In this document: piece after piece, positions 1 through 11,054 of the stretch
Numbering within the stretch: the first letter of the stretch is position 1
Layout: each line of letters opens with the position of its first letter
From: Amycolatopsis methanolica 239
Lineage (GTDB): Bacteria > Actinomycetota > Actinomycetes > Mycobacteriales > Pseudonocardiaceae
Assembly: GCF_000739085.1 (NCBI RefSeq)
Contig: NZ_CP009110.1
Coordinates: 1,116,001-1,180,000, forward strand
Length of the DNA: 64,000 bases
Direction of reading: 5' to 3'
Translations under genes and position numbers: made by a program
Notes under the pieces: model-generated
What the model was told of the DNA's origin: nothing
What the model saw: only the letters and a program-made list of their open reading frames with translations
Databases searched by the model: none

Positions 1-1776
<1,776 letters not shown>

Positions 1777-1852
1777 CAAAGCTGCTACGCATCCGCTCTG
1801 CAACTCTGAAACACCACACCAGTTGGAACATCTCTGGTGTTGTTTCGGAGAG

Positions 1853-1970
1853 TTTCGGTGGTTATGGCGGTAGGGAAACGCCCGGTCCCATTCCGAACCC
1901 GGAAGCTAAGCCTGCCAGCGCCGATGGTACTGCACCCCCGCGGGTGTGGGAGAGTAGGACACCGCCGAAC
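1853..1970 (+). rRNA. rrf: 5S ribosomal RNA
   Basis: This is a 118-base 5S rRNA gene about 76 bases after the 23S gene. It shows the conserved stretch CCCATTCCGAACCCGGAAG and the 3' part GGGAGAGTAGGACACCGCCG, and its ends (GTTTCGGTGG and CCGCCGAAC) can pair. The 23S-5S spacer holds no tRNA. The ends are set by pairing and may be off by one or two bases. Confidence 0.96.
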
Positions 1971-1986
1971 ACAACTTCACAAATAA

Positions 1987-2038
1987 GCCCAGGGGCTCGG
2001 TCGAGAACATCGCGTTCTCCCGAGCCCCTGGGCGTTTT
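1987..2038 (+). terminator. rRNA operon terminator
   Basis: A perfect 14-base stem (GCCCAGGGGCTCGG at 1987-2000 with its complement at 2020-2033) has a second short stem (GAGAAC/GTTCTC) inside its loop. It is followed by GTTTTTG. It lies directly after 5S rRNA and is a textbook intrinsic terminator. Confidence 0.95.
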
Positions 2039-2058
2039 TGTGCCCTTATCCTGGACGC

Positions 2059-2802
2059 ATGACGCGCCTCCTGGTCCTGCAACCCGACCCGTCCGATCCG
2101 ATCGGACCCCTCGGCGACTGGCTCACCGCGGCCGGCGCGGAAACCGACCTCCGGCGCCTGCCCGAGGACCCGCTCCCCGGCACCCTCGACGGGTACCAGG
2201 GACTCATCTGCCTCGGCGGCGGCATGAACGCCGAAGACGACACCAAACACCCCTGGCTCGCCGACGTCCGGGCGCTCCTCGCGACGGCGGCCCGCACCCG
2301 CCTGCCGACGCTCGCGATCTGCCTCGGCGCCCAGCTCCTCGCCGTCGCCACCGGCGGGCGCGTGGAACCGGGCGAATCCGGTCCCGAGGTCGGGGCGGCG
2401 CTCGTGGCCAAGAAGGACGCGGCCTGGACCGACCCCCTCTTCGCCGACCTCCCCCTCATGCAGGACGTCATGCACTTCCACGAGGACGTCATCACGCACC
2501 TGCCCCGTGGCGCCGTCCTGCTCGCATCCGCTCCCAAGTACCCCAACCAGGCCTTCCGCCTGGACCGCTGCGCCTACGGCATCCAGTTCCACATTGAGAC
2601 CACCACGCAGGTCGTCCAGGCCTGGGCCGATGAGGCGCCCCAGATGGCGGCGACCCGCCCGGCGAGCGCGTTCGACACCGAAACTCTCGATCGCAACCAC
2701 ACCGACATCGCCGAGACCTGGCAGCCCTTTGCCACCAGGTTCGTCCGGCTGGCTGAAGGTGCCCTCGAGAGCGCCCCACCGGCGTCTCTTCCGCTCACGT
2801 GA
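2059..2802 (+). CDS. Class I glutamine amidotransferase domain protein
   Basis: This 247-residue single-domain class I glutamine amidotransferase would release ammonia from glutamine or a gamma-glutamyl substrate. The nucleophile is Cys88 in AICLGAQLL, and His178 and Glu180 in YGIQFHIE complete the triad, so it looks active. It has no attached synthetase domain. The family covers stand-alone GMP-synthase-like amidotransferases and gamma-glutamyl hydrolases, and the acceptor or substrate cannot be told from sequence. The ATG at 2059 is preferred because TATCCT lies at 2047-2052, exactly six bases before it, with no Shine-Dalgarno, so the mRNA is probably leaderless. It precedes glnE by 40 bases, which suggests a nitrogen-related role, but glnE has its own promoter-like element. 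Confidence 0.85.
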   Translation: MTRLLVLQPDPSDPIGPLGDWLTAAGAETDLRRLPEDPLPGTLDGYQGLICLGGGMNAEDDTKHPWLADVRALLATAARTRLPTLAICLGAQLLAVATGGRVEPGESGPEVGAALVAKKDAAWTDPLFADLPLMQDVMHFHEDVITHLPRGAVLLASAPKYPNQAFRLDRCAYGIQFHIETTTQVVQAWADEAPQMAATRPASAFDTETLDRNHTDIAETWQPFATRFVRLAEGALESAPPASLPLT

Positions 2803-2842
2803 TTGACGACGACCCAGCCCGGCACGGCTACGGTGGACCCTG

Positions 2843-5821
2843 ATGGCAGAGCAGTCACGAGGGGCTGGATCCCCTGCGCGCTACGGCTTCACCGACGATC
2901 GTGCCGAGGAGCACCTCCGCGCCGCCGGCTGGTGGACCGACACCGGGCCCGCCCGGGAAGCGCTGGACATCCTCGTCGCCCTGTCCCGCAGCGCCGATCC
3001 CGACCTGGCCTTGCGCAGTCTCGACCGCATCCGGGAGACCGACGAGCAGGGCTGGCCCGCGCTGACCGCCGCCCTGCGCGACAACCGGACGCTGCGCGGC
3101 CGGCTGGTCGGTGTCCTCGGCACGTCGAGCGCGCTCGGTGACTTCCTCGTCGGCCACCCCGGCGAATGGACCCGCCTCGCCGCCGACAAGTGCACCGACG
3201 CCGACTGCTACGCCGACACCATGCTCGACGCCGTCCGCGAGGACGGCGAGATCCGCACGGGCGCCCCGGCGGAGAACGCCCTGCGCACCGCCTACCGCGG
3301 CCTGCTCCTCGAAATCGCCGGCACCGACCTAGGACACCTCGTCGAGGGCAAGCTCGACCGGCCCCGCTACGCGGATGTCGCCCAGCAGCTCACGCTCCTC
3401 GCCGAAGCGGCGCTCGTCACCGGTCTCGAGATCGCGCAGGCCGAGCAGGCGCCCAAGGGACTCGGCGACACCCGCCTGGCGGTCATCGCCATGGGCAAGT
3501 GCGGCGGCCGCGAACTCAACTACGTCAGCGACGTCGACGTCATCTTCGTCGGCGAGGGCGACCTGCAGCTCGCCACCCGTCTCGCCAGCACGATGATGCG
3601 CATCGTCGGCAAGGCGTGCTTCGAGGTCGACGCGGCTCTCCGCCCCGAGGGCAAGCAGGGCGCGCTCGTCCGCACGCTCGAAGGCCACACCGCCTACTAC
3701 GCGAAGTGGGCGCGCACCTGGGAGTTCCAGGCCCTCCTCAAGGCCCGCCCGGTCGCCGGGGACGCCGACCTCGGCAACCAGTACGCCGAGATGGTCACCT
3801 CCATGGTGTGGTCGGCCGCCGAGCGGGAGAACTTCGTCGCCGACGTCCAGCAGATGCGCAGGCGGGTCGAGGGGCACGTGCCGTCCGAGCTCGCCGAGCG
3901 TGAGCTGAAGCTCGGCCGCGGTGGTCTGCGGGACGTCGAGTTCGCGGTCCAGCTGCTCCAGCTCGTCCACGGCCGGGCCGATCCCAACCTGCGGTCGCCG
4001 TCCACCGTCGAGGCGCTGGCGGCGCTCGGCTCGGGTGGCTACGTCGGCCGCAGCGACGCGGCCGAGCTGGAGATGTCCTACGAGTTCCTGCGAACGGTCG
4101 AGCACCGGCTGCAGTTGCGCCGCCTGCGCCGCACCCACCTGTTCCCGGACTTCAACGACTCGGACGAGCTGCGCGTGCTCGGCCGGGCGATCGGCATCCG
4201 CCCCGAGATGGCCCGCGGCGAGGGCGAGATCCTGCTCGTCGAGTTCCGCCGCCACAACCAGCGGATCCGCCGGCTGCACGAGAAGCTCTTCTACCGCCCG
4301 CTGCTGCAGTCCGTGGCCAGTGTGTCCACTGAGGACCTCCGCCTCACCACGAAGCAGGCCGCGCAACGCCTCGCGGCTCTCGGTTACGCGGCGCCCGACG
4401 GCGCGCTGCAGCACATCCGGGCCCTCACCTCCGGTGTATCGCGCCGGGCCGCAATCCAGAAGGCGCTGCTCCCCGTCCTGCTCGACCTGCTCGCCGACAC
4501 CCCGGACCCGGACGGCGGGCTGCTCGCGTACCGGAAGGTGTCCGAGGCGCTGGAGGAAACCCCGTGGTACCTGCGGGTGCTGCGGGACGAGGGCGCGGTC
4601 GTCGAACGGCTGGCGTCCCTGCTCGGCACGTCGAAGCTGGTGCCTGACCTTCTGGTGCGCGCGCCCGAGGTCCTGCAACTGCTCGGCGACCCTGCGCGGC
4701 TGACCGGCCGGACGCCCGCCGAGGTCGCGAAGTCGCTGCGGGCGACCGTGCGCCGCCAGCCCGGGCTCAACGCGGCGGTGGCGGCGGCGCGGTCGTTGCG
4801 GCGCCACGAGATCCTGCGCGTCGCCGCGGCCGACCTGCTCGGCCTGCTGGACGTGCGCGAGGTGTGCGAGGCGCTGTCCTCGGTGTGGGTCGCCGTGTTG
4901 CAGAGCGCGTTGTCCGCGGCGATCCGCAAGCGCTGTGCCGAGCTGGGTGGCGAGGCGGCGAAGATCGCTGTGATCGGCATGGGGCGGCTGGGTGGCGCCG
5001 AGCTGGGCTACGGCTCGGACGCCGACGTCCTCTTCGTCTGCGAGCCCGCCGAGGGCGTATCCGACGGCGACGCCGTGCGCTACGCGTCCTCGGTCGCCGA
5101 GACGGTGCGCAAGATGCTCGGCGCCCCGAGCGCGGACCCGCCCCTGCAGGTGGACGCCGACCTGCGGCCGGAGGGGCGCGGTGGTCCGCTGGTGCGCACG
5201 CTCGACTCGTACCGGGCGTACTACGCGCGCTGGGGCGAGGTCTGGGAGACGCAGGCGCTGCTGCGTGCCCGGTTCGTCGCCGGTGACGCGGACCTGGGGG
5301 AGCGCTTCATCGAGATGATCGACCCGATCCGCTACCCGGACGGCGGGCTGGACGCGTCCCGCGCCCGCGAGGTGCGGCGGATGAAGGCGCGGGTGGACAC
5401 CGAGCGGATGCCGCGCGGAGCCGATCCGACCCTGCACACCAAGCTCGGCCGGGGCGGACTGGCCGACGTCGAGTGGACGGTGCAGCTCTTCCAGTTGCGG
5501 CACGCGTTCGAGGTCCCGGACCTGCGGACCACCTCGACCCCGCGAGCGCTCGCCGCGCTGGCCGAGGCCGGCCTGGCCGAACCGGAGGACACCGCCTCGC
5601 TCACCGAGGCCTGGCTGCTCGCGACTCGGGTGCGCAACGCCGCGATGCTGGTCCGCGGCAAGGCCGTCGACCAGGTGCCCAGCTCGGGCCGCGACCTGGC
5701 CGCGGTCGCGCGCATCCTTGGGCAGAGCGCCGACGACGACCCGGGCGAGTTCCTCGACTCCTACCGCCGCACCACCCGGCGGGCGCACGCCGTCGTCGAG
5801 AGGCTCTTCTACGAGGCCTGA
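2843..5821 (+). CDS. glnE: Bifunctional glutamine synthetase adenylyltransferase/adenylyl-removing enzyme
   Basis: GlnE (992 residues, normal actinobacterial length) attaches AMP to a tyrosine of glutamine synthetase to silence it and removes AMP to reactivate it. Two nucleotidyltransferase domains are visible. The N-terminal deadenylylase half has GMGKCGGRELNYVSDVDV, and the C-terminal adenylylase half has GMGRLGGAELGYGSDADV. Each carries the paired aspartates that bind metal, and each is followed by a helical PII-uridylyltransferase-like region. The target glutamine synthetase gene lies at 30218-31642 on the other strand and keeps the acceptor tyrosine. The ATG start is preceded by TACGGT at 2829-2834 and no Shine-Dalgarno, suggesting a leaderless transcript. 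No frame defects are seen. Confidence 0.98.
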   Translation: MAEQSRGAGSPARYGFTDDRAEEHLRAAGWWTDTGPAREALDILVALSRSADPDLALRSLDRIRETDEQGWPALTAALRDNRTLRGRLVGVLGTSSALGDFLVGHPGEWTRLAADKCTDADCYADTMLDAVREDGEIRTGAPAENALRTAYRGLLLEIAGTDLGHLVEGKLDRPRYADVAQQLTLLAEAALVTGLEIAQAEQAPKGLGDTRLAVIAMGKCGGRELNYVSDVDVIFVGEGDLQLATRLASTMMRIVGKACFEVDAALRPEGKQGALVRTLEGHTAYYAKWARTWEFQALLKARPVAGDADLGNQYAEMVTSMVWSAAERENFVADVQQMRRRVEGHVPSELAERELKLGRGGLRDVEFAVQLLQLVHGRADPNLRSPSTVEALAALGSGGYVGRSDAAELEMSYEFLRTVEHRLQLRRLRRTHLFPDFNDSDELRVLGRAIGIRPEMARGEGEILLVEFRRHNQRIRRLHEKLFYRPLLQSVASVSTEDLRLTTKQAAQRLAALGYAAPDGALQHIRALTSGVSRRAAIQKALLPVLLDLLADTPDPDGGLLAYRKVSEALEETPWYLRVLRDEGAVVERLASLLGTSKLVPDLLVRAPEVLQLLGDPARLTGRTPAEVAKSLRATVRRQPGLNAAVAAARSLRRHEILRVAAADLLGLLDVREVCEALSSVWVAVLQSALSAAIRKRCAELGGEAAKIAVIGMGRLGGAELGYGSDADVLFVCEPAEGVSDGDAVRYASSVAETVRKMLGAPSADPPLQVDADLRPEGRGGPLVRTLDSYRAYYARWGEVWETQALLRARFVAGDADLGERFIEMIDPIRYPDGGLDASRAREVRRMKARVDTERMPRGADPTLHTKLGRGGLADVEWTVQLFQLRHAFEVPDLRTTSTPRALAALAEAGLAEPEDTASLTEAWLLATRVRNAAMLVRGKAVDQVPSSGRDLAAVARILGQSADDDPGEFLDSYRRTTRRAHAVVERLFYEA

Positions 5822-5873
5822 CGTGGCGAACGTCCCAACCCGCGGAGGCCCGACTCCCGCTTACAGTGGATCC

Positions 5874-6299
5874 GTGACTGAGCGCGAACCGTTCCGGGTG
5901 GAGATCAAGGTCAGGCACTACGAGCTGGACACGCTCGGCCACCTCAACCACGCGGTGTACCACTCCTACGGCGAGGTCGCGCGCATCGAGGCGATGGAGC
6001 TCGCCGGCGGCGGCAAGCTGCGTGAGGAGAACGTGTCGCCCGTGCTGCTGGAGTCGCACATCGTCTTCCGCCGCGAGATCCGCGGCGGCGAAACCGTCTA
6101 CGCGACGTGCGACGCGAAGTTCGGCACCGGCAAGACGTTCCGGATGACCAACAACATCCTCAAGGCCGACGGCACGCTGTCCGCGGAGATCACCAGCACC
6201 CTCGGGCTGATGGACCTCGAGCGCCGCAAGCTGGTCGAGGACCCGCGCGGGCGCTTCGAACGCGCCGGGGTCGACTTGTCGGTCCTCGGCGCCGAGTAG
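5874..6299 (+). CDS. Acyl-CoA thioesterase, hotdog fold (4HBT type)
   Basis: This 141-residue single hotdog-domain protein of the 4-hydroxybenzoyl-CoA thioesterase type probably hydrolyses acyl-CoA thioesters in the cytoplasm. The family signature appears near the N-terminus as YELDTLGHLNHAVY, with the aspartate expected to act in catalysis. The substrate is unknown. The GTG at 5874 is chosen because TACAGT sits at 5862-5867, exactly six bases upstream, without a ribosome binding site (leaderless signature), and because the hotdog domain starts right after it. Longer in-frame starts overlap glnE and add unrelated residues. It is the last intact gene before the decayed region. Confidence 0.88.
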   Translation: MTEREPFRVEIKVRHYELDTLGHLNHAVYHSYGEVARIEAMELAGGGKLREENVSPVLLESHIVFRREIRGGETVYATCDAKFGTGKTFRMTNNILKADGTLSAEITSTLGLMDLERRKLVEDPRGRFERAGVDLSVLGAE

Positions 6300-6319
6300 C
6301 GCAACCTCCTTCTTCTCCT

Positions 6320-7258
6320 CCTCCTGCCGGCGTCTTCGTGGCGCTCGCCTGCGGCGGAGGCGGCGGCTCGTCGGCCACCAACGCCGCGGGCGACACCGCG
6401 ATCAAGGTCGGCGTGATCTCGATCGTCGACGTCGCGCCCATCTACCTCGGCGTCAGCAAGGGCTTCTTCAAGGAGCAGCACCTCGACGTGAGCCTGGAGA
6501 CCGCCCAGGGCGGCGCGGCGATCGTGCCCGGTGTGATGAGCGGGCAGTTCCAGTTCGGCTTCAGCAACACGATCTCGCTGTTGCTGGCCCAGTCGCAGGG
6601 CCTGCCGGTGAAGGTCGTCAGCTCCGGCAACGCCTCCACCGGCGAGCTGGGCAAGGACTTCGGCGCCGTCGTGGTGAAGGCCGACAGCCCGATCCGGACG
6701 ACGGCCGACCTGGCGGGCAAGAAGGTCGCGGTCAACACCCTGAAGAACATCAACACCACCGCCACCATCAACGAGGTCGTGCGCCAGGCCGGTGGTGACC
6801 CGTCGAAGATCCAGTACGTCGAGCTGGCGTTCCCGGACATCGCCGCGGCCGTGGCCAAGGGCGACGTGGACGCCGGGCAGGTGGTCGAGCCGTTCCTCTG
6901 ACCATCGCGACCCAGCAGGGCGACCGGCAGGCGGTGTCCAACTACGCGGGCACCGACCCCGGCCTGGAGGTCGGCATGTACTTCAGCTCCAAGCAGTACA
7001 TCGAGAAGAACCGGCAGGTGGTCCAGCAGTTCACCGCGGCGATGCAGAAGTCCCTGACCTACGCCCAGGAACACCCGGACGAGGCGCGGGCGATCCTGAA
7101 CAGCTAGACCAAGATCGACCCGAACGTGCAGAGCGCGATGGTCCTGCCGAAGTGGCCCGCGACCATCGACACGGCCGCCGTGCGGAAGCTCGCCACCCTC
7201 GCGCAGCAGGACGGCTTGCTGACCAAGGCGCCCGACGTCGAGGCGCTGCTCCCGCGAC
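6320..7258 (+). pseudogene. Decayed ABC transporter substrate-binding lipoprotein (NMT1/SsuA type)
   Basis: This was a periplasmic-binding-protein-like lipoprotein for an ABC importer of the nitrate/sulfonate/pyrimidine-precursor class. The lipobox LAC is visible at about 6344-6352, but almost the whole signal peptide in front of it is missing. The mature part runs in one frame (GVISIVDVAPIYLGVSKGFF onward) to a TGA at 6899. Homology continues in another frame (TIATQQGDRQAVSNYAGTD), so one base has been lost there. That second frame then meets a TAG at 7105-7107, where tyrosine would fit, and continues to about 7258. Three independent lesions make it a pseudogene. Confidence 0.9.
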
Positions 7259-7884
7259 GACGGGCCTGGCCTGCCGCGGCGGGCCTTCGCTCCGCGGCCG
7301 GGACGCGCCCTGCTCGGCGCCACCGGGCTCCTGATCCTGGTGGCGCTGCTGGAAATCCTGCCGCGGTCGGGAATCGTCGACGCACGTTTCCTCGCCCCGG
7401 CAAGCGAAATCGCCCGGGCGCTCGGCGGTGAACTCGCGCACGGAGCGTTCTGGACATCGCTGGACCAGACCCTGCTCGGCTGGGCGGAAGGTCTCGCCAT
7501 CGCGATGGCGGCCGGGATCGTCGTCGGCAGCGTCCCGGTCCTGCGCTCGCTGACCGCCTCCACCATCGAGTTCCTCCGGCCCATCCCGTCGGTGGCGCTC
7601 ATCCCGCTGGTGATGCTGATCTACGGCAGCGAGCCGGAGTCCGCGCTCGTGCTGGTCGTGTACGCGTCGTTCTGGCAGGTGCTCGTCCAGGTGCTCTACG
7701 GGGTCGCCGACGTCGACTCAGTCGTGCGCGACACCGCGCGCTCGTACCGGTTCTCCCGCTGGGCGATCGTCCGCACCGTCATCTGGCCGACCGCGTTGCC
7801 TTACGTGGTAACGGGTTTCCGGCTGGCCGCGGCGGTCGCGCTGATCCTGGAGATCACCGCCGAGCTGATCATCGGCGTGCCCGC
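7250..7884 (+). pseudogene. Truncated ABC transporter permease (SsuC/TauC type)
   Basis: This encodes most of an inner-membrane ABC permease of the nitrate/sulfonate/taurine class. It has hydrophobic helices (GLLILVALLEIL; GLAIAMAAGIVVGSVPVL; IPSVALIPLVMLI) and the EAA-loop region around SRWAIVRTVIWPTALPYVVTG. No plausible start codon exists for the N-terminal part in this frame. The homology stops abruptly near 7880 after [10 protein letters not shown], where the sequence changes into an aldehyde dehydrogenase fragment. About a quarter of a normal permease is missing. It was the partner of the binding protein just upstream. Confidence 0.88.
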
Positions 7885-7885
7885 T

Positions 7886-8206
7886 GGCCGATGTCAAACC
7901 CGACGACACGGTGGCCCATGAGGAGATCTTCGGGCCGGTGCTGTCGGTCATACCGTTAGAGGACGACGAGGACGCGGTGCGGATCGCGAACAACTCCCGG
8001 TACGGGCTCTCCAGCGCGGTCTGGTCGGCCGACGAGGACCGCGCGCTGGACGTGGCCCGGAGGCTGCGGACCGGGCAGGTAGACGTCAACGGCGGCCGGT
8101 CAACCCGATGGCGCCCTTCGGCGGCTACAAGCAGTCCGGCACCGGGCGCGAACTGGGTGCCTACGGGCTCGAGGAATTCCTGCAGACCAAGGCGATCCAG
8201 CGCTGA
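7886..8206 (+). pseudogene. C-terminal fragment of an aldehyde dehydrogenase
   Basis: Only the last fifth of an NAD(P)-dependent aldehyde dehydrogenase remains. It starts at [22 protein letters not shown], which carries the conserved EEIFGPV motif, and runs to about 8100. There the frame breaks, and the typical end ([16 protein letters not shown], then [12 protein letters not shown] and TGA at 8204-8206) continues in another frame. The catalytic cysteine region is absent. The abrupt fusion to the permease remnant shows that a deletion removed the 3' end of one gene and the 5' end of the next. Confidence 0.9.
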
Positions 8207-8235
8207 GTGTGGCCCGAGTACGGAGGTACGAACAG

Positions 8236-9292
8236 ATGGTGAATGCATTGGTCGCGCAGGGCGCGGGCACCGACCTCGCGGTCGAGGACGTCGAGCTACC
8301 CGGTCCCGGTCCCGATGAGGTGCGGGTCCGGGTGCGCGCCGCGGGAGTCTGACACTGCCGATCTCTTGATGATCAACGGCACGGTGTCACCCGAGTTCCC
8401 GCTCCTGCTCGGGCACGAGGCGGCCGGGGTGGTCAGCGCCGCCGGCACCCGGGTGACGCGGGTGCGGGCCGGGGACCCGGTGGTGCTCAACTTGTCGCCG
8501 GCCTGCTGGCGCTGCTGGTTCTGCGAACGTGGGGAGCTTTGTGCTCGGCGGTGGAGGGGATCGCGTCGCGCCCGCGGGGCACCCTGGCCGATGGCACACC
8601 CGAGCACGCGACGCTCGGGGTCGGCGCGCTGGCCGAGGAGGTCGTGGTGCCCAACAGGCGGTGGTCCTGGTGCCCCGGAGCTGCCGCTGGAGGAGGCCCG
8701 CTGATCGGGTGCGCCGCACGCACCGGCGCGGTGCGCAACACCGCCGGGGTGCGCCCGGTGAGTGGGTCGTGGCGATCGGGCTCGGCGGGGTCGGCCTCTC
8801 CGTGGTCGCCGGAGCACGGCTGATCATCGCGGTCGACGTGTCCGCGGAGAAGGCGATGCTGGCCAGGGCGGCGGTGCCACCGACTTCCTGCCGGCGGGTG
8901 CCGGTCTCGCGCGGTATCCGGGCGCTGACCGGCGGGCGGGGCGCCGACTACGCCTTCGAATGCTTGGGGCGGGCCGACCCGATCCGGTCGGCCTGGCAGA
9001 GCGCCCGCCGGGGCCGGCGGTGCGTGGTGGCCGGGATGGGGGCGAAGGACGATCCGGTGGAGTTCTCCGCGCTGGAGCTCTTCCACTTCGCGCGGACGCT
9101 GACCTCCTCGGTGTACGGGGCCCGCCGATCCCGACCGGGACGTACGCCCCGGCTGGTGGACGCGGTGTTGCGCGGGGAGCTGGATCTCGCCGCCCCGGTG
9201 ACCCACCGGATCGCGCTGGCGGACGTGCCCGCCGCCTTCGACCGGATGCGGCGCGGGGTGGGCGCCCGCTCCCTCGTGCTCTTCGACCGATC
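8236..9292 (+). pseudogene. Frameshifted zinc-dependent alcohol dehydrogenase
   Basis: This was a medium-chain alcohol dehydrogenase or reductase. The ATG at 8236 has a good ribosome binding site (GGAGG at 8222-8226). The first frame reads through [19 protein letters not shown] and stops at a TGA near 8350, in the place of the first zinc ligand. Later segments lie in other frames: FPLLLGHEAAGVV, the structural-zinc area CWRCWFCERGELC, the cofactor loop GLGGVGLSVV, and the end LADVPAAFDRM. At least four frame changes are needed to recover a full protein, so it is not functional. Confidence 0.9.
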
Positions 9293-9407
9293 CTGTCTGG
9301 CCCCGCGAACCCGTACGTGCGAGGGTCATTGGCGGAGTGCACAACTTGACCAAGCGAAGATAGCAACATGCCTAATGACGGTCACCTGGCGGCTGCTTAG
9401 AGTTCAT

Positions 9408-9421
9408 GGTCAAGCGTGACC
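9408..9421. promoter_or_regulatory. Candidate operator GGTCA-N4-TGACC before the hydantoinase operon
   Basis: GGTCAAGCGTGACC is an inverted repeat with five-base arms, 27 bases upstream of the ATG at 9449. The same half-sites, spaced by two bases, form a perfect palindrome in front of the second molybdenum hydroxylase operon (20437-20448). The sharing suggests one regulator, perhaps one of the two PucR proteins of the island; that assignment is inference. Confidence 0.4.
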
Positions 9422-9448
9422 CACGCCACGTCAGGAACCGAGGTAGAG

Positions 9449-11005
9449 ATGCGGATTGGGATCGATGTCGGTGGCACTAACACCGACGCGGTGCTGCTGG
9501 ACGGCGAGGTCGTGCTCGCCGACGTGAAGACCGCGACCAGTGCCGATGTCACCACTGGCATCGTCAACGCGCTGGAGGCACTGCGCCGGCAGCGCCCGTT
9601 CGACCCCGCCGGGGTCCACGCGGTCATGCTCGGCACCACGCACTTCATCAACGCCATCGTCGAAGCGGATCGACTGGCGCCCACCGCGGCGATCCGGCTC
9701 GGCCTGCCCACCACCGCGGCGCTCCCGCCGCTGGTGGAATGGCCGGAACGGCTGGTGCGGGCCATCGGCGGCCAGGCCTACCTGTGTCACGGCGGCCACG
9801 AGTTCGACGGCCGGATCATCTCCCCGCTCAAGCGTTCGGAACTGGTGCGGATCGCCGAGGAGCTCGGCGAGGCCGGCATCCGGTCCATCGCGCTGTCCTC
9901 TGTGTTCAGCCCGGTCAACGCGGAGATGGAGCAGGAAGCCGCGTCGATCCTGCTCGACCAGCTGCCCGACGTGCACATCAGCCTCTCCCACGAGGTCGGC
10001 CGGGTCGGCCTGCTGGAGCGGGAGAACGCCACCATCATCAACGCGTGCCTGCGCGAGCTGGCGGAGCAGATCTGCACCGGTCTCGCGCAGACCCTGGCCG
10101 ACGCCGGGTTCAACGCGCCGCTGTATCTCAGCCAGAACGACGGCACCCTCATGGAGGTCGGCTACGCGCGCGAGTATCCCGTCGCGACCTTCGCCTCGGG
10201 GCCGACCAACTCGATGCGCGGCGCGGCGTTCCTGTCCGGCCTCGGCCACTGCGTCGTGGTCGATGTCGGCGGCACGACCAGCGACGTCGGCATCCTGGAG
10301 AGCGGGTTCCCCCGGGAGGCGACCGCCGAGGTCAGTGTCGGGGGAGTGCGCACGAACTTCCGGATGCCCGACGTGCTCTCCATCGGGATCGGCGGGGGCA
10401 GCCGGGTGCGCACCGACGGCGACCTGCCCACGGTCGGGCCGGACAGCGTCGGGTACCGGTTGCGCGAGCAGGCGCGCGTGTTCGGCGGGCCCACGCTCAC
10501 CGCGACCGACATCGCGGTGGCGGCCGGCATGGCGGACATCGGCGACCGCGCCCGTGTCCGCGACCTCGCCCCCGGCATGGTCCGGGCCGCGGTGGAGACG
10601 ATGACCGCCCAGGTCGCGTCCGCCGTCGACCAGATGCGGACCAGCCCGGAGCCGTTGCCGGTGGTCCTGGTGGGTGGCGGCAGCATCCTGCTCACCGACG
10701 ACTTCCCCGGCGCGACCAAGGTGCACCGGCCCGACCACTACGCCAACGCCAACGCCATCGGTGCCGCGATCGCCCAGATCGGCGGCGAAGTGGACCGGAT
10801 CTTCGGGGTGGAGCCGGGTAAGCGGGACTCGGTACTCGACCAGGCCAAGGAGGAGGCCACCGCGCGGGCGGTCGCCGCCGGTGCCGAGCCGTCGAGTGTA
10901 GAGATCGTGGACGTCGACGAGGTCCCGGTCGCCTACCTGCCCGGCAACGCGACCCGCATCCGGGTGCGCGCGGTGGGCGATCTCGTGCTCACCAGCGACC
11001 GGTGA
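9449..11005 (+). CDS. Hydantoinase/oxoprolinase family protein (HyuA-like A subunit)
   Basis: This 518-residue protein belongs to the hydantoinase/oxoprolinase A family, which uses ATP to open cyclic amides such as hydantoins or 5-oxoproline. The N-terminal ATP-binding segment is RIGIDVGGTNTDAVLLDG, and the second conserved segment is VVVDVGGTTSDVGIL, preceded by GPTNSMRGAAFLSG. It is shorter than fused oxoprolinases, and no HyuB partner gene is present. Instead the next gene is a DUF917 protein, a common neighbour of this subgroup. The ATG at 9449 is preferred over an upstream in-frame start because AGGTAG sits just before it and the family begins here. It opens the operon 9449-15788. The substrate is unknown. 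Confidence 0.9.
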   Translation: MRIGIDVGGTNTDAVLLDGEVVLADVKTATSADVTTGIVNALEALRRQRPFDPAGVHAVMLGTTHFINAIVEADRLAPTAAIRLGLPTTAALPPLVEWPERLVRAIGGQAYLCHGGHEFDGRIISPLKRSELVRIAEELGEAGIRSIALSSVFSPVNAEMEQEAASILLDQLPDVHISLSHEVGRVGLLERENATIINACLRELAEQICTGLAQTLADAGFNAPLYLSQNDGTLMEVGYAREYPVATFASGPTNSMRGAAFLSGLGHCVVVDVGGTTSDVGILESGFPREATAEVSVGGVRTNFRMPDVLSIGIGGGSRVRTDGDLPTVGPDSVGYRLREQARVFGGPTLTATDIAVAAGMADIGDRARVRDLAPGMVRAAVETMTAQVASAVDQMRTSPEPLPVVLVGGGSILLTDDFPGATKVHRPDHYANANAIGAAIAQIGGEVDRIFGVEPGKRDSVLDQAKEEATARAVAAGAEPSSVEIVDVDEVPVAYLPGNATRIRVRAVGDLVLTSDR

Positions 11006-11054
11006 CCCGCAGCCCCGTGACCCGCCTGCTCGCGTACCCGGAAGGACGCCCCTG

